Of a DNA stretch of 64,000 nt, positions 31,101 to 43,129 are shown piece after piece. The first letter of the stretch is position 1; each line of letters begins with the position of its first letter. The notes beneath the pieces were generated by a model. It had not been told where the DNA came from, searched no databases, and saw nothing but the letters and a program-made list of their open reading frames with translations. This DNA comes from Isochrysis galbana (lineage: Eukaryota > Haptophyta > Isochrysidales > Isochrysidaceae): the NCBI GenBank assembly GCA_018136815.1, contig CM030936.1:4743707-4807706 (forward strand), in the 5' to 3' direction. The position numbers and the translations under genes are program-made.

Positions 31101-34100
31101 AGAAGTCGTGGTGCGAGATCGTCGGAGCAGTGCCGTCGGTAGAGACGAACAAGTCGACGTCGGCCGATGCAGACGTGGAGGAAACCGAGATGAAGACACG
31201 GCGAGCATGCGAGACGGTCAGCCTGTACACCACCGAGCCAAGAGGAGGCACCTCACCATGTTGAGGGACTCCGGGAGTCAGTGCAACGTCTTTTGTGAGA
31301 GGCAACCGCAAAGAAATCTTCGCAATTTTGGTATCGGGGTGATCAAGCGTCGCGCGGATTTCGTCAGCATCGGCGAGCGTCAGCAACACCGACGGTATTG
31401 TGATGTCGGACGCATCGTTGTTGCCGGCAATCATGCGCACTACGCCACCAGCCTGTCGGACACAAAGGGAGCGAGTAGGTGAGCAAAGAATCCCCCACCG
31501 CACCCCTCCAGCACGTTGAATGGAAGCGCATGCTCACCTCACTATTTGCCACTACCATCGCCTTCGCGCCTGCCAGTTGGACATGTCGCGCTTTGACCAC
31601 GAAGTCGCAGTTGCCACGGTCGACGAGCGCCGCTCGACCTACCAAGGCTGACGCAGCATCCGCAGAAATGGGAGAGCAAGCGTCCGCAGGGACTGCCAAC
31701 CCGATAGTAAGCTGAAGCGGCTCAATTGGCAACGGCGAACCAAACATGGCGCCACCAAAAAAATACGGCCGGCTAACGTCGGAACGACAGACCGTGGGAC
31801 GGACTTCGTCCTGATGTTCTCCCCATGTGTCATCCCACTTGCCAGTCTGGTAATCTCTTGAGTACATGTACGCTGCGTCGGTTCCCTCCCCTGCCCTTCC
31901 ATTTGGCTCGCCTGGCGCCCAGTGCGTGTAGTGAGCAGCCGTGCCGTCCGTCCACTCCCAGACCGACTCGTTGTGGGCATCTGTAAGACCTATCCAGCAG
32001 CCGTCTGCGCTCCCAAGAGCCTGTGCTTGAGCCAGTTTGCACTGTGCTAAGACGAGGTCATTCTCCTCCTGAGAGTGGATGGAAGCGAGGTGTGATGTCT
32101 GGCCACCTGATGCCATCGACTGACACTCCGCCTCAGCCTCCGACCACCTCAGCCGACTAGGCAGGGGCGAGAAAGTTGAGATGGCGAATGCAACGCCCGA
32201 GTCGGGCCACTCAAGTGACGCCAACATGGAGAAAGTAGCGCCTGTGGTGACGGATGCGAAGGCGGTGACATAAATCAAGCAATGAGGCGCCGCGGCGGCA
32301 CAGTTGGCGAGAAGGTCGTCATGCCAAGGGATCGAGATGACAATTGCTTGACCTGTAGAGGTCCACGCATCGTCCGATCGCCAAGAGTAACGAGACGCAT
32401 TCGGCGTCCTCGTCGCTTCCGAGGCAAAGAGCTGCAGCAATCCCGAGATGGGCGTCGCCCGGATGGTGAGGCTCACGTGGCCATTCTGAAGCCCTGCACC
32501 GGGCACGTAGATCACATACGTCTCGTTGCCACCGGCAGAGAGCGATCGCAATTGCGGCTTAGCGTCCTCGAGGACGGTGGTGGCACCACGAGACGACGCA
32601 ACGATGGTGAATGATGTGGGGAGCTGCGGCGCCCACACACCAATGGTGTAAGTACATCGACCGCACCAGCGCGCATCCGCAGCGTCAATGGTCAGTGCGT
32701 CGGCACCGGCTGCAACGGCGCGCCAATGAAAGGAGCCTGAGGTGGGGCTCTCGCGACCTGAAACGGACAGCATATCGGGACGGAATGGGATGAGCAACCG
32801 GCGAGCAGAACACGAGGTAACCGCCAACATGCGTCAGATTTTCGATGATGGTAGCTGTGCGCACCCGCATTGACGTACAGATCAGGATCACCCATCGTGG
32901 GAGTGACGGATATGGTGAACGCGCCACTTGCGGGCGTCAAGGCATAAAAGTCGTATGAGTCAGACTCCCACCCCTCGGGACACCTGCAAGACAAGGCGAG
33001 CATACGCGAGGCGTTGGGTATTCTTGGAAGCTACGGTGGTGGTGGAGACGTGGGGGCGGCAAGATGCCAGTCGAGGTCACCGCACAGTATCAGCAAGCTA
33101 GGAGCGTGCTCTTGTGTAGATCGCCTAGGCCGGTCACGAGGTGGCGTCTCACGTGTCTCCGGCGGTGTATTCGGCGTAGCACTTGCCGGCCTTGTCCCCG
33201 CCAGGACCACTGGCCTTCCCGTAGATGAAGTGGCGGCAGCCTGGGATGGCTTCGCACGCTGCGGCACATAGAGCGAGCTCGGGGAATACGCCCAAGTCCC
33301 GGTCAGTTGAGGTGCACTCAACGTCCCGCTTCACCAACGTCGTTTGCGCCTCGCCGAATGCTCCAACAACGTATTCGAAGTAACGCCAGTCGCCCTCTGA
33401 TACACCGTCCACCTTCTGTATGAGGACCCGGGGGGGGGGGGGGAAGGTGGGTCGAAATTTTGGCGATGCAAAACGAGGATGCCATCAATGTGGTTCGGGA
33501 GCGATGCAGGACGGGATGCGCACCACTGGTATTCCATCCGCCAAAGTTATCGGAGAATCTTTCCTCTGGGTAACGGTGATCGTAAAGGCAGATGTCGAGA
33601 AACCGTAGACCGCAATGGCAAGAACGCACGGCATGTTGGGTCCGTGCGGGCAGAAGCCCGGGTCGACTTTGGTGATCGTCATCTCGTCATTGTCCGTGGC
33701 GGCGGTCGCTGCGTACTGGTAGTCAGATCGCGACGGCGCCGTAGATGAGAACGAGGCGTACACGTCGGGATCGCCTGATGCAGCGGAGACGGTGAGGTAC
33801 ACGTCGAGCGACGGGTCGATCGAGACGGCAAAATACCTGTTAGAGGAGTTGGGCGAGGCTAAAGTTGTTACTGGAAGGCATGGCCTCCCCCATGATACCG
33901 GCTGGATGGGCAATCGGGTTTACAGCGGACGGGCTCGATGTGCATGTTGCTTCGGGGTCAGGGAAGGCACCCCCAACCTAGGGTTACGCAAGCTACGCAA
34001 TAAGTCCCTTACCGATATGCGTCCTCCTCCACAAAGGCTCGAGTGGGGCTCCCCTGCATGAGTGTCACCGTTGAACGAGACGAGGCGGACCCGGTGGTAG

Positions 34101-36988
34101 CTCGGATGGTATACGCCGAGCGCGTGAAGCCCACGACGCCGATGGTGTAGGAGCAGTTCATGCACCATCCAGTGCCTGTGCTCTCGGCCACTCGGACTTC
34201 CTCCGAGCCTGCGCGGATTCCCGCCCAGCCCTCCGTATCGCCTCGCATGGGGAGCGGGCAGGCATCGTGGCGGCCGTGGGCGTGTTGTGACCTTCCCGGC
34301 CTCGATGGTGGGGGGGGTGGGCAGGCGCGGATGAACACATCAGGATCGCCGTACTCGGCATCGAGCGTGACTGCAATCTCATCGATAGAGGAGCCACCGG
34401 CGGTGTACAGATCGAACGAGTAGTACTGCCACTGTTGGTTCTGCGGAAGATGCGGGGCGGTAAAAGATTATAGTGCAGCACGGCAAGTCGCAAAAGGGGG
34501 GCGGAGCGCCTCAGAAGCATGCGGTGGCGGTGGGCCCGACGCGAGTCATAGATTGGCAGCGACGGAAGAAGGAGTCAGGTGGGGCAACGGTGCCTACCTC
34601 GAGTGACCCACGCTGAGGTTGACCGTCCACCAGCTGCAGCCGCCGCTCATCTTCTTGCGACACGAGCAGCGTGTATGTCGAGTTCGAATAGCCTGACACG
34701 CTGATACGCAGCTCGCAGCCGGCATCATTGCTAGCCGCATGGTCCGGCACCCGCTCGCAGAAACCCGGGGAGAAGTGCGATATGAACAAGGTGTCGTCGC
34801 CCATCTCGGCTGCCGAATAGTTAGCGTGGCCGGAGGTCGGATGTGCGATGCTGAACGAGGCGTACAGGTCGGGGTCTCCGCTGAGGCGCGTGAGGGTCAC
34901 TGTGATGGATGCGTTGCGGCGCGAAATTGGCGCGCGGTAGAAGTTGAAGTCACCGGTGCCAACTGTGCCGATGATGGGGGTCCCCACAACCAGTGAGGTG
35001 ACCATAGGCCCGCCGCCTGCACCTCCAGCGGAATGCGAGGGGGGGCGCGACGTTGAGGAATCAATCTGGGCAGTCAACGTGAAGGAACACGTCGACGCGG
35101 CCACCACAAGCACCTGCGAGGCCGGAGGGATGAGTTTGTCTCCAAGCTGCCACGGCAAGCAACAATTTCGCTGCGCACAAATAGCTGGGCGCCGAGCCTT
35201 TGCGCACCTTGTAGACGCACTCCGCTTGCCGGCCATCGCTGCAATACAGCGGATTTCCAGGCGAGAGCGTGACGAGGTCAACGGCCCCCGGCGCCATAGT
35301 TGACGAGGCGCATGTGGGTGCTCCGAAAAGTGGGTCGGCGCACGTCCACCGGTCCTCGGCTTTGAACGAAGGCAGCGACGAGACGTAGAGGTCGGGGTCG
35401 CCCCCACGGGGCGTGAGTGCGAAGGTGACTCGGCCAGCGGTGGACGGGGAGAAGGTGAACCATGTGTGGTCCCCGCCGATGAGCGAGCCGCGTTGGGGCT
35501 GCCCGGGAACGAGCAGCACGGGAGCTGAGGAGCCCGGTGGTGCCGCAAGCAGTGAGAACTCTGACGGCTCGCCGTATGCCTGCACGCCGATGTACAAGGT
35601 GGCCGGGAGGCTGGAGGGTACGGCAGATGGGTCGATGCGGATGAGGTCGATCTCGTCGGCGCCGTTCGCGACCCAGGTATCGTCTGCGCACGAGAAGAGG
35701 TTGGACAACGCCGACGATCATATTCCAGGCAAACGCTTTCACTCCGCCCAACGCAGCCTCGGACGCGCAGCTCCAGGCGAATGCAGTCCGGTCTGACTCA
35801 CCTCCCAGTGTGTTCTCCCCTGGTCGTGTGTTTGTGAAGGATGCATACATATCTGCGTCCCCCGAAAAAGATGTCAGTGTGAGGAGGACACCCGGGGTGG
35901 TGTCTGGAAGCAGTGGGAATGTGAAGAAGGCCCACTCGTCAGCGGTCAACGTTGAGTGATACGGGACCGACGATCGGAGCACGACAACCTGCCGCGCACG
36001 CGGGAGCCGACAAGATGGGCGCGCCAGCGTCGAGTGCGCATGAAGCTCGGCGGCAGGCACCATGAGCGCAACGCGATGCGGCATCCTGCTGGCGCGGCAG
36101 AGCTGAAGCGTGAGCTCTCAGGCATGGCCTCACCTGACGCTTGACGCGCTGGGATGCTTCGATTTGGTAGCCCGTGCTAGCGTATGCGAGCACGGTGATG
36201 TAGAGCGCGCACGGCCCGTCGCCGCACGACGATCGCAGCTCCTCGGTCTGCGGAATAACGATGTGGTCGCCACCGAAGCTGTCGGCTCGCCACGTCGCGA
36301 CGCCCGGGCGAGGCCAGTCGTCCTTTTGCTGAAGCGCCTGTTGACTGGTGAGCGCCGGCCCCGCCGAGATGTACAGGTCGGGGTCGCCGCTCTGCGTGAC
36401 AGTCAAGCTGACCACGACGTCTGCCGTGGCGTTTGGTGGCACAAACACGTAGTGCGCGCTCGCGCCCTCACGCAGCGAACCGTCCACGGGCAACCCCGCC
36501 TGGAGCACAGTGATTGAGCCTCCGGAGGCGGCGGTCGTGTCAACCTCTGTGGCGGTGAGCACGTACAGCGCCGCGTGCCCCGGAGGTGCCGTCACGCCCA
36601 CGAAGAGCGTGGAGGGGCAGAGCGGCTTGCAGAGCGACTTGGCCGCGATGACGAGCTGCTCATCGGCGTAGCCCTCGTGGGCGGAGGCGAGAGTGGCGTT
36701 GCCCGCCGCCAGTGCGTGCTGATCGGGCCTCTCGACAGTCGCCGAAGCGTACAGATCCACGTCTCCCGACATGGGAGTGAGAGTAAGGTGGAGCTCCCTC
36801 GATGCGTTGAAGGCGAGAGAGTAGAAGGTGGACCCTTCAATCCCTGCAAACCCCAGGTCTGGCTCGCCCAGCGTGAGTGTGGCGGAAGCATTGGGCCTTG
36901 GCCACACAAACCCTGGGGAACCTGGCCGCAGCTGGCTCTCACAGGGAGAGAGCAGGAAGAGGAGAAGGAGGGCATGCGGGCGAGGCAT
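28106..36988 (-). CDS. giant mosaic surface protein: PPC-like repeats, PAN-like modules, C-type lectin, PA domain, TM
   Basis: About 8.9-kb multi-exon gene. ATG at 36988 starts a signal peptide (MPRPHALLLLFLLSPCES). The first exon ends at 36134 and the next begins at 35992; further coding blocks follow near 35.7, 35.1, 34.3, 33.9, 33.4, 32.9, 32.6-31.5, 31.45-31.0 and 30.9-28.1 kb. Around twelve copies of a G-D-x-D-[LMV]-[YF] beta-sandwich motif (SGDVDLYAS, SGDPDLYIS, SGDADMYAS, GDPDVFIR and others) mark PPC-type domains. A C-type lectin domain (CWIGLTDAHNESVWEWTDGT) lies at ~31.8-32.2 kb, and a PA domain split by an intron (LVDRGNCDFVVKA | ITIPSVLLT) at ~31.4-31.65 kb. Two Cys-rich PAN/Apple-like modules are at ~33.2-33.4 and ~29.4-29.6 kb. 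A transmembrane helix (VFVLILVAGIAAVCVV, ~28.65 kb) precedes a basic tail of ~180 residues. Likely a cell-surface adhesion or recognition protein. Confidence 0.8.
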
Positions 36989-36989
36989 G

Positions 36990-37345
36990 AGAGCGAGTGG
37001 GGAGGCCTCTCTCTCCCTCCCTCCCTCTCTCTCCCCCCCCCCGCCTTCCCTCTCTCTCCCTCTCTCTCATCCCTTTTCTCTCTCTCTTCCTCCCCCCGTC
37101 CCCTCCCCTCCCCCTCTCTCTCATCTATATTCCCCCCCCGCACTCTTCTCCCACCGTACGCGCGCGCTTCCTTCCCTCCAAACTCTCTCTCTCTCTTCTC
37201 TCTCTCTCCTCTCTCTCCTCTCCCTCTCTCTCTCCTCTCCCTCTCTCTCTCCTTCCCTTTCCTCTCCCCTCTCCTCCCTCCCCCCCCCTCCCCCTCTCCT
37301 CCCTCTCTCCCCCTTTTCCCTCTCTCTTCCCCCCCCCCCCCCCCC
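36990..37345. repeat. C/T-rich tract upstream of the giant gene
   Basis: Polypyrimidine on the plus strand, so GA-rich on the coding strand, beginning right at the ATG of the minus-strand gene. Confidence 0.85.
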
Positions 37346-38466
37346 CCCGCGCGCCTCGGCGCCTCTCGGGTCCCCCTCGAGTTTTCTTTTTCGCCCCTCA
37401 TCCCCCCCCCACCTTCCCCCCGCTCGCCATCAGCCTCCTCATCAAGGGATACTCATACTAATACTAATACTAAACTACTTTATTTACTCCTACTAACTCT
37501 GAGATCGAGGGAGTTGTTGCCGACGCGGGCCGTTGGTCGCTGCAACACTACAGACTACAGCACTAGAGGCTTGCGCTTCGCAGAGCGGCCCGCTTCGTAG
37601 AGTGCCCCCCCCCCGTTCCCATGGCTCCCAGAGCCCTTCCCAAGCCCTAGCCCAAGCCCCAGAGGAAGCCTGAGCTTGAGCCGGCCGCTGGCCGCTGGGC
37701 ACTATGGCACTATACTATCCAGGCCCGCGATCTCCGCGCCAGAAACCGCGCAGCCGCGCTCGAAGACGTCCGGAAGGCTGCGACTAGGAAGCGATGGCGG
37801 AATTCCATAGCAGCATAGCAGCGAGGGAGAAGACGAGAGTGGCATACCTAGCCACGGACGCGGAGTGGGTTGCCGTCCGGCCCTACGACGGCCGGCCGTG
37901 TGACAGTGTGGTAGCGTGGTAGCGCGTTCTAGGTTCTAGGGCCTGACAAGAGTTGCCGGCAACTTTCCGAGCAACTTTGGGGTGTTAGAGCGTGCGAGCA
38001 ACTCACGAGCAACTTCAGGGGTTACAGGCAACATTGAGCAACATCGAGCAACTAACGAGCAATTTTACCCCTAGAAGAGCACCTGATGAGCAATTTCGGA
38101 GGGAATTTCTGGGCGCGGTTGCTTGGAGTAGTGAGCTGGCCACGACGGGCCAGGAGGACGAGCGATACTATCGCGATACGCGATACCATCGATGTACACT
38201 TGGTTGTCCTTCTGTATGTGTCTCAATTTTCTCTCGGGGGTCGTATGCGTAGCGTCTAAGTCAATCAATGATGCTGGCATTCTTTCTGATGATAATGCTG
38301 ATCAACCTTTATTTAGAGTACTCCGTGGGGAGTGTGGCGAGGTTACTTGTGTTTCTCTCCCTCTCTCGCTCTCTGCTGCCGATTCTTTCGTCTCCTATGA
38401 GTAAAGTCCCTCTCCCCGTCTTTCCGTCTCTCCCCGCCTCCCCCCCCCTCCGCTCGCGCGCGCGCG
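37346..38466. other. intergenic; cluster of GAGCAACT words at 37970-38100
   Basis: No gene recognised. Between 37970 and 38100 the words GAGCAACT/GAGCAATT/GGCAACAT recur about nine times at irregular spacing, plausibly a decayed short tandem repeat or a transposase/protein-binding array. Upstream of the phosphatase-like gene. Confidence 0.45.
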
Positions 38467-39264
38467 ATGGCGGCGGCGCTCCCCTCTCTCTCTCTCTCTC
38501 TCCTGGGGGCGATAGCGTCGTTGCGGCCGATCTGCGTGCTGCACGCGCCGATGGTGCCTCACGTGGCCCTACCAGGTGCTAAGATACTCCACCTCGTCGC
38601 CACGCCCTCTGCCTCGGCTGAGGAGGCGGCCATGGCATGGCGTGCTCTCGCGGAGCAGACAGCGAGGCTCGACTCGATCGAGCTCGTGGTGTGCTCGCCA
38701 CTCACGCGCTCGCTCGAGACGGCGACGGCTGGATTCGCCGATTATGTCGCACGCGGCTCGCCAGTCGTCGCGCTCGAGGCGGTGCGCGAGCTCGCCAGCT
38801 CGAAGGCCGACGCGCGAAGGCCAAGGTCGGAGCTTACCGCCCAGTTTTCGCACGTCTCGTTCGACCATGTCCAGGGAGAGGTGGACGATCTATGGGAGGC
38901 GCTCGCGGCGAACGAAGGTAATTTAGTCATCGAGACTGTCGATGCCATCGAGGCGAGATGCTCGGCGGCGCTCGAGTGGATACTCGCGCGTCCTGAGAAG
39001 GAGTTGGCAGTAGTGTCGCACCCGGCCTTCCTGCACCACCTCACGAATGTGGGATACGAACCTCTTACTCAGGCGCCGATCGAGGAAGGGCTGGAGCCGC
39101 GCTTGCGAACTCCCCGACAACCACCACCCGCGTTCGTGGAGGATGTCGAGCGCCTCAGCAGCGGGCGGAGGCTCGTAAAGTACCCATCGCCCCACCTTGC
39201 GCGCACATTGCGGCCGCCGTTTGAGCCCTGTGAGGTGCGCATCGTCGCCGCAGTACCGCTCTGA
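38467..39264 (+). CDS. histidine-phosphatase (phosphoglycerate mutase)-like protein lacking RHG
   Basis: Single-exon frame of 265 codons with an ATG at 38467. VVCSPLTRSLETA, RRPRSEL and LAVVSHPAFLHHL match the conserved second half of branch-2 histidine phosphatases, including the second catalytic His region. The N-terminal strand reads KILHLVATPSASAEE where the family has a V-R-H-G/A catalytic motif, and the following ~35 residues normally between RHG and the SPL motif are shortened. The nucleophilic His is therefore absent, suggesting a pseudoenzyme, a deletion, or an unrecognised exon. A Ser/Leu-rich N-terminus comes from a CT run. Family assignment is good, catalytic competence doubtful. 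Confidence 0.7.
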   Translation: MAAALPSLSLSLLGAIASLRPICVLHAPMVPHVALPGAKILHLVATPSASAEEAAMAWRALAEQTARLDSIELVVCSPLTRSLETATAGFADYVARGSPVVALEAVRELASSKADARRPRSELTAQFSHVSFDHVQGEVDDLWEALAANEGNLVIETVDAIEARCSAALEWILARPEKELAVVSHPAFLHHLTNVGYEPLTQAPIEEGLEPRLRTPRQPPPAFVEDVERLSSGRRLVKYPSPHLARTLRPPFEPCEVRIVAAVPL

Positions 39265-39890
39265 GTCGGGGACTTCGCCTCGCGCACGGCCTCGACCGAT
39301 GGTGACCTGCGGCTCTGCGTGCGCGGGGAGACGAAGGGCGGGGGAGGGGGGCAAGTGACACCAGATGCCCTTCATGTCCGCCACCCATCAATTGCGCCGT
39401 GATGTCCTCTCTTTCCACCGGCTTGCTGCACTCACCCCTCGTGCGGAGAAGATCCGGGGGTTCATACAAGACATGCTATACGTCCATCACCATTGATGGG
39501 CGCATACTATCGTGGCGTGTCGTGACGCTCAAGCCAGATGCGCATGCCACTTTTGCGACCACTGAGTCACGCGTCGAGTTGTGAGCTCATTCCTCTCGCC
39601 TTATTTCTCTCTTCTCTTCTCCGTGTCGCTCTCAGCTATCACAGCTGTGCATGTTGCGTGTGTCATGCACACCGTGTATCATGCAGGCTGGCAAGTGGAA
39701 CCACTGCTCACCACCGTCAGTCATAAACGGCTACAGGGTTTCAGCTCATGTCTTGGTGCCTTAATGTCGCAACGTAGAAGTAGAAGTAGTGTAATGTGGC
39801 ATGCGCATAAAACTTGCTGCTCAATATCCTCAGCGCGCACGCAGTTTTGGGAATCTAGCCTTGGCTCGCGTCCTCTGCCTCCTTAATAAG
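39265..39890. other. no gene recognised
   Basis: Spacer between the phosphatase-like gene and the second hAT element; short frames without domains. Confidence 0.5.
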
Positions 39891-39898
39891 CTTATTAA
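39891..39898. repeat. target-site duplication, left copy (CTTATTAA)
   Basis: Identical to 43122-43129. Confidence 0.85.
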
Positions 39899-42800
39899 TA
39901 GGGCCAGGTCAGGATTTCGGAAATTTTTTTCAAAATTTGGGGGTGGGTTTACTCACAGATTTCGGGGCGAAATTTCGCAAAATTTGGGGGGCTCCTGCAA
40001 CGCCCTCGCAAAATTTGGGGGCTCCTATACCTAGGGAGAAGGACGGGGGGCGGGGGCGGGGGGGGTAGTAAGTAGTAAGGGCGGGAGGCGGGAGAGAGAG
40101 GGGAGAGGGTAGGGTAGTAAGAGTAAGTAAAGGGCGGGAGAGGGGGGGTAAGAAAGGGCGGGAGAGGAGGGGTAGTAAAGGCGGGAGAGGGGGGGGGGAG
40201 CCGCGGGGGCGGCGGAGAGAAGAGAGCGAGAGGGCGCGATCCGCAGACCGCAGACCGAAGACCATCCTCGCCATGAGGCGCCACAGCCGCAAGAGGCGCC
40301 ACACCGAGATCGTGGTGGACGAGTCCGAGGAGTCCGAGGAGGAGGAGCCTGCGGCAGCGATGGCAACGGCAGCGGCAGCGGGAGTTGCTGCGACGGCGAC
40401 TGCGATTGCAACATCTGCAACAGCAACAACGGCAACGGCGACAGCGACAGCTACGGCGACGGCGTTGGCGGGTGCGCAGTGGCAAGAGCTTTTTGCGCGA
40501 GCTCGAGCGGCCACGCAGGAAAAGGCCAGCGACTCTGAGGAGGACGCCGATGTGGCGCCAGCGTTGGCACCCATCGAGCGCAGGCGCAATGTGAAGGTGA
40601 AGCCGCCAGCTGGGATCGTCAAGTAGGTCCACGTCAAACGGTTGAGCCCAAGGTATCGCCCCTTATGCGTGCGAATGAATTCCCTAACCAATCCTTGAGT
40701 GCAGAGACCGGGAAATTGTTCTGCAAGTGTTGCAAGAACGAGCTCAGCCTGATCAAGGAAGCATTCGGACGCACACCACATCTACAGCCCACAAGGTGAA
40801 CTTGCGCAAGTACTTGGAGCGCAGAGAAGTGGATAGCAACACAAAGGCCTTCCTCGAGGAACACTACGCAGCCAACCCCGACGAGGCAGGCGGGACCGTT
40901 CCGATAGACACGAAGATGTTTCGCTATCGCATGGTAGAGTGCTTTCTGACGAACGGCGTTCCTCTCCACAAGATTAACGGCATGCGGTTTGCATTGCAGG
41001 CAGGGGGCATGCACTCCTTGACGAGCTACGAGAATCTCAAGGTGTTCATCCCACAAATTGAGAAGCGTGAAATCGAACTCGTTCGAGAACAAGTTGCAGG
41101 CCAATACGTGTGCATATCTTTCGACGGAACAACGCGACTAGGTAAAGAGCTTTCCCGTTCCCCCTTTCCCGCTCGTCACACACAACAGTCAACTGTCAAC
41201 TGTTGTTGTCAACCATTTCCCCGTTTGTATGTTTGTCGCAGGCGAATGCGTCAATGTGACCGCGCGCTTTGTGCCGACCGATTTCAGCGAGATTTCAAAT
41301 CGCTTACTGGCTTTCAAGACCTATGCCAAGCATCTGAACGGCCCCCAACTTTTCCGTGCAATCAGTGACATTATTCACCAGGACATGAAGATCGGCTCGG
41401 AGCATCTCATCGGTATCACTCGAGACAGTTGTGCAACCAATGGTTTGGCATGTCGGAACCTCTTGCTCCTCTACCCCAATGCTATTGACTTGCTTTGCGT
41501 GTCGCACACGCTTCAGCACACCGGTCAGCATTTTGCTCTAAGCGTTGTGCAGGAATTCTTGGGTCCATGGCTAATGCTCAACTCGCACACCGAGGCATCC
41601 AAGTCGCTATGGGCCGAGATCACGGGCCGCACCATGAAAGGCTACTCGAAAATTCGATGGTGGTCTCGATGGGAGATCATGAAAGAGTTGGGCGCAAACT
41701 TTCACTATCTTGAGGCCTTCTTGACGCAATTGGCAGTGCGTGGCATCGGGGGCGCCTCCACAACAGCCTTGCAGACAGCCTTCACGTCAAGGTCGGTCGA
41801 GCTGCAACTAGAGCTCGCTGTGGCCATGGACATGGAGGTGAGCTTTATGCTCAAGCTCGATCTTCGTCGATTCCCCTGAGCCTAACCCTCGCATATTGCA
41901 CGCCCATCTAGGTGCTGTGTACTTCTACCTACAAGTTGGAAGGCAACGGCCTCGAAGTTCTGGTAGCTTACGACATCCTCGAGTCGATCCTCCAAAAGGG
42001 CCGCACGCTTGGACACGATGCGGCGGACCTGCCCAACTTGGCAGCACTGCTACGGGCAAAGAAGAAGATTGAGGTCGGCCTCCCAATCCTCGAGTGGTAC
42101 GGTCCGCCAGATAACGATTGGTTCGAAGGCAAGGTGACCAAAGTCTCGCAAAACCGTTGGCAGGTCACATACGATTGCGACGGAACGGTCTCCGAAATCA
42201 AGGATTTGGCAGCGCTACGCAAGTTGATCAATGTAGTAAAGCTTCCACAATGGCAAGAGTGCGTCAACAAGGTCAAGGCTGGCTTCGAGTACTTGGAGAA
42301 TCGGCTCTCGGACAACTGTGCTGCCCCATATCATTGTAAAGCGCAACACCAAGCGTTAGCCCTGCTCCGTGCGTTTGACCCCTCGTTTGCCTGTGCGAAT
42401 GTGGATACGGCGTATGTTCGGAAACTCGAGACTCTCCCCATGTATGCTCACCTCAATTGTGGCAACCAACTTGTCCACGAGCTGCCCGCATACTTGGCAT
42501 CAGCCCGTGCATTCCGCATCGCCGACCGTGGCAATATCTCCGAGTACACCAAGACCGTCTTAGAGTGGTGGAGGGCAAATCACACTCACATTCCGACATG
42601 GGCAACGGCTGCGCGCATCGCTTTTGCATTGTCTCCTAATTCTGCGTCGTGTGAGCGTGTGTTTTCGTTATTGAAGTGTGTATGTTTGGCGATGGACAAA
42701 TGAGTGCCTTGGCCGATCAGATTCAATGTGGGTTGATGTTGCGGTATAATCACACCAGTGACCTTGAGTAAGGAGTGAGTAATACGTTAGTAGAGTACGT

Positions 42801-43121
42801 GTGTGATGTGTGTCACTGTGCAAGTACTTTTATAATTAACGTTGCGCAAACGAGAGTCAATGAGTGTCAATCCTCGCTCTATCTAGGTGAAAAGTGAAAA
42901 GCCCATTCATGTAGCCAAATACAGATAGCAGCGGCGGCGGGGCTATATGCAATATGCCATATGGCTATGTATAGGTAGCTAGGTCAAAGGCTAGCGCGCG
43001 AGCGCGGGAGCGCTCGCGCCTCGCAAAATATTTGCGAAATTTGGGGCAGTGAACGCGAAATCTGAGCGAAATATCCGAAGAAATTTGGGCGGGTTTCAAA
43101 CGAAATTCTGACCTGGCCCTA
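39899..43121. mobile_element. 3.2-kb hAT element with 8-bp target duplication
   Basis: Terminal repeats TAGGGCCAGGTCAGGATTTC (left) and the complement of GAAATTCTGACCTGGCCCTA (right), differing at one position. The 8-mer CTTATTAA flanks both sides (39891-39898 and 43122-43129). Subterminal CAAAATTTGGGG words are repeated near both ends, as expected for transposase binding. The interior encodes one spliced hAT transposase. Confidence 0.9.
40273..42703 (+). pseudogene. hAT transposase with Tudor-like segment, frameshifted
   Basis: Spliced frame with exons 40273-40622, 40705-41141, 41242-41837 and 41912-42703 (GT-AG, 724 codons). The N-terminus is an acidic run plus Ala/Thr repeats. The core shows ISFDGTTRLGE, ITRDSCATNGLACRN, DLLCVSHTLQHTGQH, then SASCERVFSLLK of the hAT C-terminal domain. 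A segment DWFEGKVTKVSQNRWQVTYD (~42115-42175) resembles a Tudor/Agenet-type beta-barrel inside the transposase. Two signs of decay: the CKCCKNEL half of the zinc finger (~40722) is in another frame than its THTTSTAHK half, and a 2-bp GT insertion near 42676 moves the expected MFGDGQMSALADQI tail out of frame, ending the protein early. Probably no longer active. Confidence 0.75.
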
Positions 43122-43129
43122 CTTATTAA
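43122..43129. repeat. target-site duplication, right copy (CTTATTAA)
   Basis: Identical to 39891-39898. Confidence 0.85.
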
